Assembly: GCA_002299895.1 (NCBI GenBank)
Contig: DBOC01000010.1
Location: 1 to 64,000 of the forward strand
Source of the DNA: Sphingomonadales bacterium UBA656
GTDB lineage: Bacteria > Pseudomonadota > Alphaproteobacteria > Sphingomonadales > Sphingomonadaceae
DNA length: 64,000 nucleotides
Direction: 5' to 3'
The stretch's first letter is position 1. Each line of letters starts with the position of its first letter. Of this stretch, positions 42,194 to 51,121 are shown in pieces. Position numbers and translations under genes: made by a program. The notes beneath the pieces were generated by a model. That model saw nothing but the letters and a program-made list of their open reading frames with translations, was not told the origin of the DNA and ran no database searches.

Positions 42194-42879
42194 GTCTGCT
42201 GCCACCCTCCACACGCTTGAAAGAGGGCGAGCGTCCGTTCGCGCGCTAAATCGGCACTGGGTTCATGATAATCCTTGCGCCGGTCGGAGTTAAACCCGTG
42301 ATTGGCGTCATAAACAAATATCTGCGCGGTTGGATGGGCTTTTTCAATGAGTGCTTCAACGCCCTCCATCGGTATGCCCGCATCATAGCGTCCGAAATGG
42401 GCAATAGTCGCGCATTTCGGGGTTTGATCAGCATAGATCGTCGGTATGAGGCTGCCATAATAGCAACTGGCCGCAGCAAGATCATCGCGGATCCCGGCGA
42501 CAGCCCACGCGACTGAACCGCCATAGCAATAGCCCGTGATGAACACCGGTCCTGCATCTTTCAGCGCATCAATGCAGACCTCCGCATCATCGAGCGACTG
42601 TTGGAACGGGTGCAGCTCGCGCGCCAATTCGACGGCCCGAGTATAATCGGGCCCGGTATATTCCGCCTCAAATCCTGGATGCTCGCGATCGAAAATGGCG
42701 GGAGACAGCACCTCGTAGCCATCGGCGGCATATTCATCGCACAATTCGCGGATATGGTCGGTCACGCCAAATATTTCTTGAACAAGGACAAGTCCGCCGC
42801 GACGCGTACCCAAGGCTTCGGCATGGTACACCGCAATTTCCGCGCCATCCGACATCGTCATGCGAATCATTTTGCCCAT
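42190..42879 (-). CDS. Dienelactone hydrolase family protein
   Basis: An alpha/beta hydrolase of 229 residues with the dienelactone-hydrolase nucleophile GYCYGGSVAWAVAG (Cys), and DANHGFNSDRRKDYHEPSA holding the catalytic His. The start VRIT... reads RMTMSDGAEIAVYHAEA. Such enzymes open cyclic esters; no catechol-degradation genes are nearby, so a general esterase role is more likely. The gene is coupled to the downstream alkyltransferase by a four-base overlap. Confidence 0.9.
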   Translation of the reverse strand: MGKMIRMTMSDGAEIAVYHAEALGTRRGGLVLVQEIFGVTDHIRELCDEYAADGYEVLSPAIFDREHPGFEAEYTGPDYTRAVELARELHPFQQSLDDAEVCIDALKDAGPVFITGYCYGGSVAWAVAGIRDDLAAASCYYGSLIPTIYADQTPKCATIAHFGRYDAGIPMEGVEALIEKAHPTAQIFVYDANHGFNSDRRKDYHEPSADLARERTLALFQACGGWQQT

Positions 42880-42900
42880 TGCACTCTCCGTTTTTCCACG

Positions 42901-42957
42901 CTGAACTTGTTTCAGAATAACGCCCTACGGCAGTTTGTTATCTCGAAACAAGTTCAG
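42901..42957. repeat. REP-like palindrome upstream of the ATP synthase operon
   Basis: CTGAACTTGTTTC (42901-42913) and GAAACAAGTTCAG (42945-42957) are perfect 13-bp inverted arms with a 31-base loop. The arm sequence recurs with one change (CTGAACCTGTTTCAG) between atpA and atpG at 45222. The form resembles dispersed CTGAACTTGTTTCAG palindromes I recall from sphingomonads. The remainder of the 222-base gap before atpH holds no other clear element. Confidence 0.7.
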
Positions 42958-43101
42958 GATGAACATTGGGTTGAAACAACCGACAATCGCCATCTTGCAT
43001 CGCAACAAAACCCCTGCTAGGCGCGGCGCGACGCCACCAAGGGGGCAACCCTCCGGTGCGGTCGGCAAGTAATTCAGTCTCACAATTTAGGAATTCGACG
43101 C

Positions 43102-43668
43102 GTGGATCATTCCGGCGGCACAAGCGCTAATATTCAAGCCAGTCTTGCTGGCCGTTACGCGACGGCATTGTTCGAACTGGCCCGCGACGCGAAGGCGATC
43201 GATGCCGTTGAAAAGAGCATGCGGGCGATTGCACAAGCCGTGAGCGAATCGGCTGATCTAAAAGCCCTCACCAGCAACCCAGTGCTCAGCCGTAGCGATG
43301 CGAAGAAAGCCATAGCCGCCGTCGCGAAAGCCATGAAGCTTGATGCACTGACGGCAAAGACATTGGGCGTGCTCGCCGAGAACCGCCGCTTGAACGAAAC
43401 TATCTCCGTCGCCCGCGCATTTTCAACGCTTGCTGCGGCTCATCGCGGCGAAGTCACCGCCGAAGTAACCTCCGCCCACGCACTCAGCGCAGCGCAGACC
43501 AAGGCATTATTGGCCTCCCTTAAAACCCGCGTCGGCAGCACCGTCGCCATCCAGACCAAAGTCGATCCGTCACTTCTTGGCGGGCTTACCGTGAAAATCG
43601 GTAGTCAGATGATCGACAACTCCATCAAAACCCGTTTGAACACCCTCGCTAACGCGATGAAAGGCTAA
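43102..43668 (+). CDS. atpH: F0F1 ATP synthase subunit delta
   Basis: The 188-residue protein begins at GTG 43102 after AGGA and shows delta-subunit segments: RYATALFELARDAKAI, LKALTSNPVLSRSDAKKAI, and the C-terminal VDPSLLGGLTVKIGSQMIDNSIKTRL. It forms part of the peripheral stalk that binds F1. First gene of an F1 operon atpHAGDC on the plus strand; the F0 genes are not in the window, as is usual in alphaproteobacteria. Confidence 0.96.
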   Translation: MDHSGGTSANIQASLAGRYATALFELARDAKAIDAVEKSMRAIAQAVSESADLKALTSNPVLSRSDAKKAIAAVAKAMKLDALTAKTLGVLAENRRLNETISVARAFSTLAAAHRGEVTAEVTSAHALSAAQTKALLASLKTRVGSTVAIQTKVDPSLLGGLTVKIGSQMIDNSIKTRLNTLANAMKG

Positions 43669-43676
43669 GTAGCAAC

Positions 43677-45206
43677 ATGGATATCCGCGCCGCAGAAATT
43701 TCCAAGGTCATCAAGGACCAGATCGCCAATTTCGGCACCGAAGCTCAGGTTTCGGAAGTCGGCAGCGTATTGTCGGTTGGTGACGGTATCGCCCGTATTC
43801 ACGGCCTCGACAATGTGCAGGCTGGTGAAATGGTCGAATTCGCAAATGGTATTCAAGGCATGGCGCTGAACCTGGAAGCGGACAATGTGGGTGTCGTTAT
43901 CTTCGGTTCAGACAGTGAAATCCGCGAAGGCGACGTTGTAAAGCGTACCGGCACCATTGTGGACGTTCCTGTAGGGAAGGAATTGCTTGGCCGCGTTGTC
44001 GACGGTCTTGGTAACCCCATCGATGGCAAGGGCCCATTGAAAACCAAGCAGCGCAGCCGCGTTGAAGTAAAAGCGCCAGGCATCATCCCGCGCCAATCGG
44101 TTTCGGAGCCTGTCCAAACTGGCCTCAAGGCGCTTGACGCCCTCGTCCCCGTTGGCCGTGGTCAGCGCGAATTGATCATCGGCGACCGTCAGACGGGTAA
44201 GACTGCCGTCGCTATCGACACCTTCATCAACCAGAAGGAAGTCAACAAGGGTACCGACGAATCGAAGAAGCTTTATTGCATCTACGTCGCTGTCGGTCAG
44301 AAGCGTTCGACCGTTGCGCAGATTGTCCGCGCGTTGGAAGAACAAGGCGCGATGGAATATTCCATCGTTGTCGCCGCAACCGCTTCCGAGCCTGCACCGC
44401 TGCAGTATCTTGCGCCATATACTGGCGTTGCGATGGGTGAATATTTCCGCGACAATGGCATGCACGCCGTCATCGTATATGACGATTTGTCGAAGCAAGC
44501 TGTGGCCTATCGCCAAATGTCCTTGCTTCTGCGTCGTCCTCCAGGTCGTGAAGCCTACCCAGGCGACGTATTCTATCTGCACAGCCGTTTGTTGGAGCGC
44601 GCCGCGAAGATGTCCGACGCCAATGGCGGTGGTTCATTGACCGCGTTGCCGATCATTGAAACACAGGCTGGTGACGTTTCGGCGTACATTCCAACCAACG
44701 TGATTTCGATCACCGATGGTCAGATCTTCTTGGAAACCGACCTGTTCTTCCAAGGTATCCGCCCTGCAATTAACGTGGGTCTGTCGGTTAGCCGCGTCGG
44801 TTCGGCAGCCCAGACAAAGGCCATGAAGAAGGTATCTGGTTCGATTAAGCTTGAGCTGGCCCAATATCGCGAAATGGCTGCGTTCGCGCAGTTCGGTTCC
44901 GACCTTGATGCCTCAACGCAAAAGCTGCTGAACCGTGGCGCACGTTTGACCGAATTGTTGAAGCAGAAGCAATTCTCGCCGTTGCCGTTTGAAGAGCAAA
45001 CTGCATCGATCTTTGCAGGTACCAACGGGTATCTCGACGGCATTCCAGTCGCTGATGTGACCCGCTACGAAGAATCGATGCTTGCGGACTTGCGCGCCAA
45101 CCATGCTGGCATCCTGAAGACCATTCGCGACAGCCGCGACTTCAGCGACGACAGCAAAAAAGCGCTGATGGCAGCTCTCGACAAGTTCACGAAGAATTTC
45201 GCTTAA
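43677..45206 (+). CDS. atpA: F0F1 ATP synthase subunit alpha
   Basis: The 509-residue subunit contains the P-loop GDRQTGKTAVAIDT, RELIIGDRQ and the alpha-specific AYRQMSLLLRRPPGREAYPGD plus SVSRVGSAAQTKAMK. It forms the catalytic hexamer with beta. Eight bases separate it from atpH. Its N-terminus is the usual MDIRAAEISKVIKDQI. Confidence 0.98.
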   Translation: MDIRAAEISKVIKDQIANFGTEAQVSEVGSVLSVGDGIARIHGLDNVQAGEMVEFANGIQGMALNLEADNVGVVIFGSDSEIREGDVVKRTGTIVDVPVGKELLGRVVDGLGNPIDGKGPLKTKQRSRVEVKAPGIIPRQSVSEPVQTGLKALDALVPVGRGQRELIIGDRQTGKTAVAIDTFINQKEVNKGTDESKKLYCIYVAVGQKRSTVAQIVRALEEQGAMEYSIVVAATASEPAPLQYLAPYTGVAMGEYFRDNGMHAVIVYDDLSKQAVAYRQMSLLLRRPPGREAYPGDVFYLHSRLLERAAKMSDANGGGSLTALPIIETQAGDVSAYIPTNVISITDGQIFLETDLFFQGIRPAINVGLSVSRVGSAAQTKAMKKVSGSIKLELAQYREMAAFAQFGSDLDASTQKLLNRGARLTELLKQKQFSPLPFEEQTASIFAGTNGYLDGIPVADVTRYEESMLADLRANHAGILKTIRDSRDFSDDSKKALMAALDKFTKNFA

Positions 45207-45213
45207 CAATCAC

Positions 45214-45275
45214 CCGTCATGCTGAACCTGTTTCAGTATCTTAAATAAGACCCTGAAATAACTTCAGGGTGACGG
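45214..45275. repeat. REP-like palindrome between atpA and atpG
   Basis: The arms 45214-45236 and 45253-45275 match at 18 of 23 positions as inverted repeats (CGTCA...CTGAA...TTTCAG core). The left arm shares CTGAAC-TGTTTCAG with the palindrome at 42901. It fills most of the 84-base gap between two atp genes, so it lies in the operon mRNA. Confidence 0.65.
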
Positions 45276-45290
45276 CAAAGGGAAGAATAG

Positions 45291-46172
45291 ATGGCGTCTC
45301 TTAAGGCCCTCAAAATACGGATCAACTCGGTCAAATCGACCCAGAAGATCACCAAGGCGATGAAAATGGTCGCCGCTGCAAAGCTGCGTCGGGCGACCGA
45401 AGCGGCCGAAGCATCGCGTCCTTATGCCGAACGGCTTGAGGCAGTGGTGTCGAGCATTGCATCCAAGGTATCTGTTAGCCCGCAATCGCCAAAGCTGCTC
45501 GTGGGCAGTGGCAAGAACGACGTGCATTTGTTCGTTGTGGCAACCAGCGACAAGGGCCTTGCCGGTGCGTTCAACACCAACATCGTCCGTCTCGCCCGCC
45601 GTCAAGCAGAAGCGTTGAAGGCCGAAGGCAAGACCGTCAAATTCTACACCATCGGTAAAAAGGGGCGCGATCAGCTCAGCCGTACCTTCCGTGGTGACAT
45701 CATCCACAGCATTGAACCGGGCGATCTTGGAAAATTAAGCTTTGCCGACGTGCAGACATGGGGCGAAGATCTGACCGCACGTTTTGAAGCGGGCGAATTT
45801 GACGTCGCGCATTTGTTTTTCAGCAAATTTGTCACTGTTCTGACGCAAGAACCAACGCAGATACAATTGATGCCCGTCGCGGTGACCGCTGGCGAAGGCG
45901 ACGCGGTTGGTCTGTCGGCCACGGTCGAATATGAGCCCGATGAAGAAGAAATTCTCGCTGAATTGTTGCCACGTAATGTGGCCGTTCAGTTACTACGCGC
46001 GAACCGCGAAAATGCGGCGTCGGAGCAAGGTTCGAAAATGACAGCTATGGACAATGCAACGCGCAACGCGGGCGACATGATTAACAAGCTGACCATTCAA
46101 TATAACCGCACGCGTCAGGCGGCGATTACAACCGAACTCATCGAAATTATTGCGGGCGCCGAAGCGCTCTAA
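45291..46172 (+). CDS. atpG: F0F1 ATP synthase subunit gamma
   Basis: The rotor subunit of F1: the N-terminal MASLKALKIRINSVKSTQKI then TKAMKMVAAAKLRRA coiled coil and the C-terminal MDNATRNAGDMINKLTIQYN then RTRQAAITTELIEI are diagnostic. Length 293. The spacer before it contains a REP-like hairpin, and GGGAAGAATAG is close to the ribosome binding site. Next gene atpD follows after 27 bases. Confidence 0.98.
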   Translation: MASLKALKIRINSVKSTQKITKAMKMVAAAKLRRATEAAEASRPYAERLEAVVSSIASKVSVSPQSPKLLVGSGKNDVHLFVVATSDKGLAGAFNTNIVRLARRQAEALKAEGKTVKFYTIGKKGRDQLSRTFRGDIIHSIEPGDLGKLSFADVQTWGEDLTARFEAGEFDVAHLFFSKFVTVLTQEPTQIQLMPVAVTAGEGDAVGLSATVEYEPDEEEILAELLPRNVAVQLLRANRENAASEQGSKMTAMDNATRNAGDMINKLTIQYNRTRQAAITTELIEIIAGAEAL

Positions 46173-46199
46173 CGACATCCAAAGGCAAGGAAGAAACAC

Positions 46200-47759
46200 A
46201 TGGCTACCGCCCCTAAAAAGACCGCCGCTTCGAAGGCTGCTGCACCAAAAGCAGCGAAAGCAGCCAAGGCTGCTGCTGCCCCTAAGGCTAAAGCGCCCGC
46301 ACGCAAGGCGGCAACCAATGTCGCTGGCGCAACTGGCCGCATCAGCCAGATCATTGGCGCCGTTGTCGACGTAACGTTCACTGGCCAACTGCCATCAATT
46401 TTGTCGGCGCTTGAAACCGACAATAACGGCAACCGCTTGGTCCTCGAAGTTGCGCAGCATCTCGGCGAGAACACCGTCCGCACCATCGCCATGGATGCGA
46501 CCGAAGGCTTGACCCGTGGTCAGCCTGTTCGCGACACCGGCGCGCAGATTTCGGTTCCCGTTGGCCCAATGACGCTTGGCCGCATCATGAACGTGATCGG
46601 TGAGCCGATCGACGAGCGTGGCCCCGTTGGCGCTGCAAAGTCCAACCCAATCCACGCAGAAGCGCCTTTGTTCACCGATCAGTCGACGGAAGCTGAAATT
46701 CTCGTCACCGGCATTAAGGTTATCGACTTGCTCGCACCTTATGCAAAGGGCGGCAAAATCGGTCTGTTCGGCGGTGCCGGCGTTGGTAAGACCGTTTTGA
46801 TTCAGGAACTGATCAACAACATCGCAAAGGGCCATGGCGGCGTTTCGGTGTTTGCTGGCGTGGGTGAGCGTACCCGTGAAGGTAATGATCTCTATCACGA
46901 ATTCCTCGACGCTGGCGTTATCGCTAAGGACGCCGACGGCAACCCAACCCCAGAAGGTTCAAAGGTTGCGTTGGTCTTCGGCCAAATGAACGAGCCTCCC
47001 GGTGCCCGTGCGCGCGTTGCGCTTTCGGGTCTGACCATGGCGGAATATTTCCGCGATGAAGAAGGCCAGGACGTTCTGTTCTTCGTCGACAACATCTTCC
47101 GCTTCACGCAGGCTGGTTCCGAAGTGTCCGCGCTTCTGGGCCGTATTCCTTCGGCGGTGGGTTATCAGCCAACATTGGCAACCGACATGGGTCAGTTGCA
47201 AGAGCGTATTACCTCGACCACCAAGGGTTCGATTACCTCGGTTCAGGCTATTTACGTTCCTGCAGATGACTTGACCGACCCTGCGCCAGCCACGTCGTTC
47301 GCCCACTTGGACGCAACGACCACACTGAACCGCGCGATTTCGGAGCTTGGCATTTATCCAGCCGTTGACCCGCTTGACTCGGTCAGCCGCGTTTTGACGC
47401 CAGCGGTTGTTGGCCAAGAACATTATGACACTGCCCGCCGCGTTCAGGAAACGCTGCAAAAATATAAGTCGCTGCAAGACATCATCGCGATTTTGGGCAT
47501 GGACGAATTGTCGGAAGACGACAAATTGACCGTAACCCGTGCGCGTAAGATCCAGCGTTTCTTGTCACAGCCTTTCCATGTTGCGGAAGTCTTCACCGGC
47601 ATCTCCGGCAAGTTCGTTCAAGTCGAAGACACCGTGAAGTCGTTTAAGGCCGTCGTTGATGGTGAATATGACCATCTTCCAGAAGCCGCTTTCTACATGG
47701 TCGGCGGGATCGAAGAAGCGGTTGCAAAGGCAGCCAAAATGGCTGCGGAAGCGGCGTAA
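46200..47759 (+). CDS. atpD: F0F1 ATP synthase subunit beta, with Ala/Lys-rich N-terminal extension
   Basis: The catalytic subunit: P-loop FGGAGVGKTVLIQELI, GVGERTREGNDLYHE and SALLGRIPSAVGYQPTLATD are canonical. The first 43 residues (MATAPKKTAASKAAAPKAAK and further Ala/Lys/Pro repeats) precede the normal start GRISQIIGAVVDV, making 519 residues against about 475 normally. The extension is in frame, with the ribosome binding site (AAGGAAGAA) directly before its ATG, so it is translated. Confidence 0.98.
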   Translation: MATAPKKTAASKAAAPKAAKAAKAAAAPKAKAPARKAATNVAGATGRISQIIGAVVDVTFTGQLPSILSALETDNNGNRLVLEVAQHLGENTVRTIAMDATEGLTRGQPVRDTGAQISVPVGPMTLGRIMNVIGEPIDERGPVGAAKSNPIHAEAPLFTDQSTEAEILVTGIKVIDLLAPYAKGGKIGLFGGAGVGKTVLIQELINNIAKGHGGVSVFAGVGERTREGNDLYHEFLDAGVIAKDADGNPTPEGSKVALVFGQMNEPPGARARVALSGLTMAEYFRDEEGQDVLFFVDNIFRFTQAGSEVSALLGRIPSAVGYQPTLATDMGQLQERITSTTKGSITSVQAIYVPADDLTDPAPATSFAHLDATTTLNRAISELGIYPAVDPLDSVSRVLTPAVVGQEHYDTARRVQETLQKYKSLQDIIAILGMDELSEDDKLTVTRARKIQRFLSQPFHVAEVFTGISGKFVQVEDTVKSFKAVVDGEYDHLPEAAFYMVGGIEEAVAKAAKMAAEAA

Positions 47760-47765
47760 GCCATT

Positions 47766-48026
47766 ATGCCGCTCCACTTCGAACTCGTAACCCCTGAGAA
47801 GCTCTATCGCTCGGACGATGTCTATATGGTCGTCGTTCCGGGCACTGAGGGCGATTTCGGTGTGTTGGAGGGCCATAGCCCGATGATGAGCACATTGCGC
47901 AACGACGCGGCGCTGGAGATTTACAAGACGCAAGGCGCAACGCCAGAGCGTCTGATGATCGCAGGCGGTTTTGCCGAAGTGAACGCAGCCGGCCTGACTA
48001 TATTAGCAGAACGCGTCGACGCTTAA
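47766..48026 (+). CDS. atpC: F0F1 ATP synthase subunit epsilon (short form)
   Basis: The 86-residue product contains only the N-terminal beta-sandwich (FELVTPEKLYRSDDVYMVVV, then PGTEGDFGVLEGHSPMMSTL). The C-terminal helical hairpin, which inhibits ATP hydrolysis in E. coli epsilon, is absent; the stop codon falls after AERVDA. Such short epsilon subunits occur in alphaproteobacteria. It follows atpD by six bases and closes the operon. Confidence 0.94.
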   Translation: MPLHFELVTPEKLYRSDDVYMVVVPGTEGDFGVLEGHSPMMSTLRNDAALEIYKTQGATPERLMIAGGFAEVNAAGLTILAERVDA

Positions 48027-48050
48027 GCTTCGCGCGTTTGCTGCGCTTAT

Positions 48051-48536
48051 TTACAGCGCCTCATCGCCCCAGATACGGGACGTTTCGATATAGCCGTAGC
48101 GACCATTGGTTTCAAAACGGCAATATCCCTTTTCGCATTCGTCAATGATACCGACCACACCGGGTTCAACGCGCCATGAAATATGCGCATTGGCTTGCGG
48201 CGTGTCCCGCAATGTGGCGATGCCTTTACCAATAACGATGGCGGTTTGCGTGGGGCTTAACAACCGAACGTGCAGCCAGCCTTGGTCACCATCGGGGTCT
48301 TGAACCTTGCGCCATACGCTGTGAACCGCAACGACCTTCACCGGCAAATTTTGTCTTTTGTAAACCCATGTAACAGGAAATTCAGTGCTCGGCCCTGTGC
48401 GCATGCGGGCTTCAGGTTTCTGAATAGACGCCCAATAAGGCGGCGTGCGCTGCGTCTGTCCAGCGGCAGATGCCGCACCCAAGAGCGCGAGCACCAAGGC
48501 GCCGAACCGCACTATCGATTTGTTCTGATGAACCAT
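48051..48536 (-). CDS. Secreted bacterial SH3-domain protein
   Basis: A signal peptide (IVRFGALVLALLGAASAAGQ) is followed by two SH3-like repeats: PEARMRTGPSTEFPVTWVYK then RQNLPVKVV, and ATLRDTPQANAHISWRVEPG. This matches SH3_4 (DUF1058) proteins, which bind peptidoglycan or other wall ligands in the periplasm. The start is uncertain: ATGs at 48536, 48548 and 48557 are all in frame. It converges with the atp operon end. Confidence 0.82.
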   Translation of the reverse strand: MVHQNKSIVRFGALVLALLGAASAAGQTQRTPPYWASIQKPEARMRTGPSTEFPVTWVYKRQNLPVKVVAVHSVWRKVQDPDGDQGWLHVRLLSPTQTAIVIGKGIATLRDTPQANAHISWRVEPGVVGIIDECEKGYCRFETNGRYGYIETSRIWGDEAL

Positions 48537-48631
48537 ATTCTTTACCATCGTTCGCATCGTATAAGGCAAGCGTTGCGACAAGCGCAACCATCCTGTCTTG
48601 ACCTAGCCGCGAATTCCGCTTTAGTCAGTCC

Positions 48632-49630
48632 ATGCCAGAACTTAGCCGCATCGAACGTCCGTCCATTCGCGTTACACGCAGTTTATTGCCTGCGGTCGAA
48701 AAACGCATGGCGGAGCTGTTTGACGCCAAATTCAATGCCGACGACACCCCGCTCAGCCGGGACGCACTAGTGGCTGCAATGGCCGATTGCGACGTACTGG
48801 TGCCAACGGTTACCGACAGCATCGATGCAGATGTCATCGCTGCCGCCCCGCCACGGCTCAAACTCATCGCCAGCTATGGCGCGGGCGTCAATCATATCGA
48901 TTTGGCCGCAGCGAAGGCGAAGGGCATCATGGTTACGAACACGCCTGGGGTGTTCACCGATGATACCGCCGACCTGACAATGGCGCTTATCCTCAACGTC
49001 CCCCGCCGCCTTGGCGAGGGACATCGTGCGATGCGCAACGGCGAATGGCGCGGCTGGAGCCCCACTGGGATGCTTGGTCACCGGATTGGCGGTAAGACTT
49101 TGGGCATCATCGGGCTTGGCCGCATTGGTGAGGCCGTGGCGATACGCGCTAAGGCCTTTGGCCTCAACATCATCTATAATAAGCGCAACCGCCTGCCCGC
49201 CAGTGTCGAGGATGAGCTGGGAATCATTTTTGAACCCGACATTGACCGGCTCGTGGCGCGGTCGGACATTATCAGCCTGCATTGCCCGTTAACCGCAGAA
49301 ACCAACAAGATCATCAATGCCGACCGCATCGCGCAGATGAAAGCAGACGCCTATATCATCAATAGCTCGCGCGGGGAGTTGATCGACGAAGATGCGTTGA
49401 TTGACGCATTGGAGTCGGGCCGCATCGCGGGCGCCGGCTTGGACGTCTACACGCATGAGCCAGCGGTGGATTCGCGGCTGTTCAACATTCCCAATGTTGT
49501 GTTGCTTCCCCATTTGGGCAGCGCGACTTTTGAGGGCAGAGAAGCCTCGGGCGAACGCGTCATTACCAATATCCGCATGTGGGCAGACGGGCATAGACCG
49601 CCAGATCAAGTCCTCGACGGCTGGCAATAA
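48632..49630 (+). CDS. D-isomer-specific 2-hydroxyacid dehydrogenase
   Basis: The NAD-binding motif LGIIGLGRIGEAVAIRAKAF, the catalytic Arg in NSSRGELIDEDAL, Glu in YTHEP and His in LLPHLGSAT are all in place. The 332-residue length fits glyoxylate/hydroxypyruvate reductases. It reduces 2-keto acids to D-2-hydroxyacids with NAD(P)H. The exact substrate cannot be inferred. Monocistronic, upstream of amtB. Confidence 0.93.
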   Translation: MPELSRIERPSIRVTRSLLPAVEKRMAELFDAKFNADDTPLSRDALVAAMADCDVLVPTVTDSIDADVIAAAPPRLKLIASYGAGVNHIDLAAAKAKGIMVTNTPGVFTDDTADLTMALILNVPRRLGEGHRAMRNGEWRGWSPTGMLGHRIGGKTLGIIGLGRIGEAVAIRAKAFGLNIIYNKRNRLPASVEDELGIIFEPDIDRLVARSDIISLHCPLTAETNKIINADRIAQMKADAYIINSSRGELIDEDALIDALESGRIAGAGLDVYTHEPAVDSRLFNIPNVVLLPHLGSATFEGREASGERVITNIRMWADGHRPPDQVLDGWQ

Positions 49631-49732
49631 GCAATATTGTTTTCATAGCGGCATGTTCACCGAAATTTTGTGCATTGAGCCTTCGGTTTTGCGCGCCTAG
49701 AGACTGGTCCCGAACCGGGGGGCTACACGATC

Positions 49733-51043
49733 ATGATTTCAAAAATTATAATGCCAGCGCTGCTGATAAATAGTTTGGCCGCCGCGCCTGCATTTGCACA
49801 AAATGCGGTTGTCGCATTGCCTGAAGCCAACAGCGGCGACAGCGCATGGATTTTGACCGCGTCGGCGCTTGTCCTGATGATGACATTGCCGGGGCTCGCA
49901 TTGTTTTACGGCGGTTTGGTGCGGGCCAAGAATTTCCTTTCGGTGTTGGTCCAATGCGGCGCAGTGGCCGCTTTGGCATCAGTCCTCTGGATCGTGATTG
50001 GCTATAGCCTTGCCTTTTCCGCCAATGGCAACGGCTTCATTGGTTCTTTTGAAAACGTCATGTTTAATGGCCTGCTAACGTCCATCCGGGACGGCCAGAC
50101 AACGGGTGAGTTGGCCTTTGCTTTGTTCCAGATGACTTTTGCCATCATCACCCCTGCCCTTATTGTGGGCGCTTGGGTGGAGCGGGCACGCTTTGGCTGG
50201 GTGGTCGCATTCAGCGGCTTATGGTCGCTTATCGTCTATGTTCCAGTGACGCGCTGGGTTTGGGGTAGCGGATTCTTGGCCGATCAAGGCGTTATCGATT
50301 TTGCCGGTGGCATTGTCGTGCATACCACTGCAGGCGTTTCCGCGCTCGTGGTGGCCCTGATGCTCGGCAAGCGTATTGGGTTCCCAAGAACGCTCATGTT
50401 GCCCCACAGCCCCGCGCTAACAGTCGCCGGGGCCGGATTATTATGGGTGGGCTGGTTCGGCTTTAACGGCGGCTCTGCCTTGGCTGCAAACGACTTGGCG
50501 GCAAGTGCCATTATCAACACCCATGTCGGTGCATCGGTGGCGGCATTGGTCTGGTTGCTCATCGAACGGATAAAGGTGGGTAAGGCAACCGCGGTGGGCT
50601 TTGCGACCGGCGCTGTTGCTGGACTTGCAACTATTACGCCGGCGGCTGGCGCGATTGGCCCTGGCGGCGCAATCATTCTGGGTATATTGGCGGCTGTGAT
50701 CTGCTTTTGGTTTGTTGGCCTTATCAAAGGCACGCTGAAAATTGACGACTCACTCGACGTGTTCGCGGTGCACGGCGTCGGCGGCATATTGGGTTCGATG
50801 TTACTCGCTATTTTTGCAAGCGAGGCTTTGGGCGGCGCAGGCTATGCAGAAGGCACCGATATGGCATCGCAGCTTTGGGCGCAGTTCAAGGGCGTCTTTA
50901 TTGTCGCGGCCTATTCCGCGGTGGCGACAGTTATCATTGGTTATCTGGTGTCGGCGATATTGCCCATGCGCGTGAGCGAGGATCAGGAACGCGACGGGCT
51001 CGACATTTCAAGCCATGGTGAAAGAGCTTGGGATCTGGATTAA
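49733..51043 (+). CDS. amtB: Ammonium transporter AmtB
   Basis: A signal peptide (LINSLAAAPAFAQ) and eleven hydrophobic helices fit Amt/Rh transporters. The twin His are in GGIVVHTTAGVSALV and FAVHGVGGILGSML, and the conserved Asp of VIDFAGG precedes them. Ammonium transporters import NH4+/NH3 under nitrogen limitation. A glnK gene, usually linked to amtB, is not present on either side here. The stop codon lies in the A-run that belongs to the terminator of the convergent gene. Confidence 0.96.
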   Translation: MISKIIMPALLINSLAAAPAFAQNAVVALPEANSGDSAWILTASALVLMMTLPGLALFYGGLVRAKNFLSVLVQCGAVAALASVLWIVIGYSLAFSANGNGFIGSFENVMFNGLLTSIRDGQTTGELAFALFQMTFAIITPALIVGAWVERARFGWVVAFSGLWSLIVYVPVTRWVWGSGFLADQGVIDFAGGIVVHTTAGVSALVVALMLGKRIGFPRTLMLPHSPALTVAGAGLLWVGWFGFNGGSALAANDLAASAIINTHVGASVAALVWLLIERIKVGKATAVGFATGAVAGLATITPAAGAIGPGGAIILGILAAVICFWFVGLIKGTLKIDDSLDVFAVHGVGGILGSMLLAIFASEALGGAGYAEGTDMASQLWAQFKGVFIVAAYSAVATVIIGYLVSAILPMRVSEDQERDGLDISSHGERAWDLD

Positions 51044-51070
51044 AAAAATGGCGGGGTGTGATGCCCCGCC
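51042..51070 (-). terminator. Intrinsic terminator of the minus-strand nitronate monooxygenase-like gene
   Basis: On the minus strand GGCGGGG-CATCACA-CCCCGCC forms a 7-bp GC stem followed by ATTTTTTT, a textbook Rho-independent terminator, about 50 bases after that gene's stop. The same hairpin follows the amtB stop on the plus strand, but without a T run there. Confidence 0.85.
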
Positions 51071-51121
51071 AAATCCTTAACAGTTTCATCGGGCCTGACC
51101 CGTCAGCGACACCAAAAGGTG

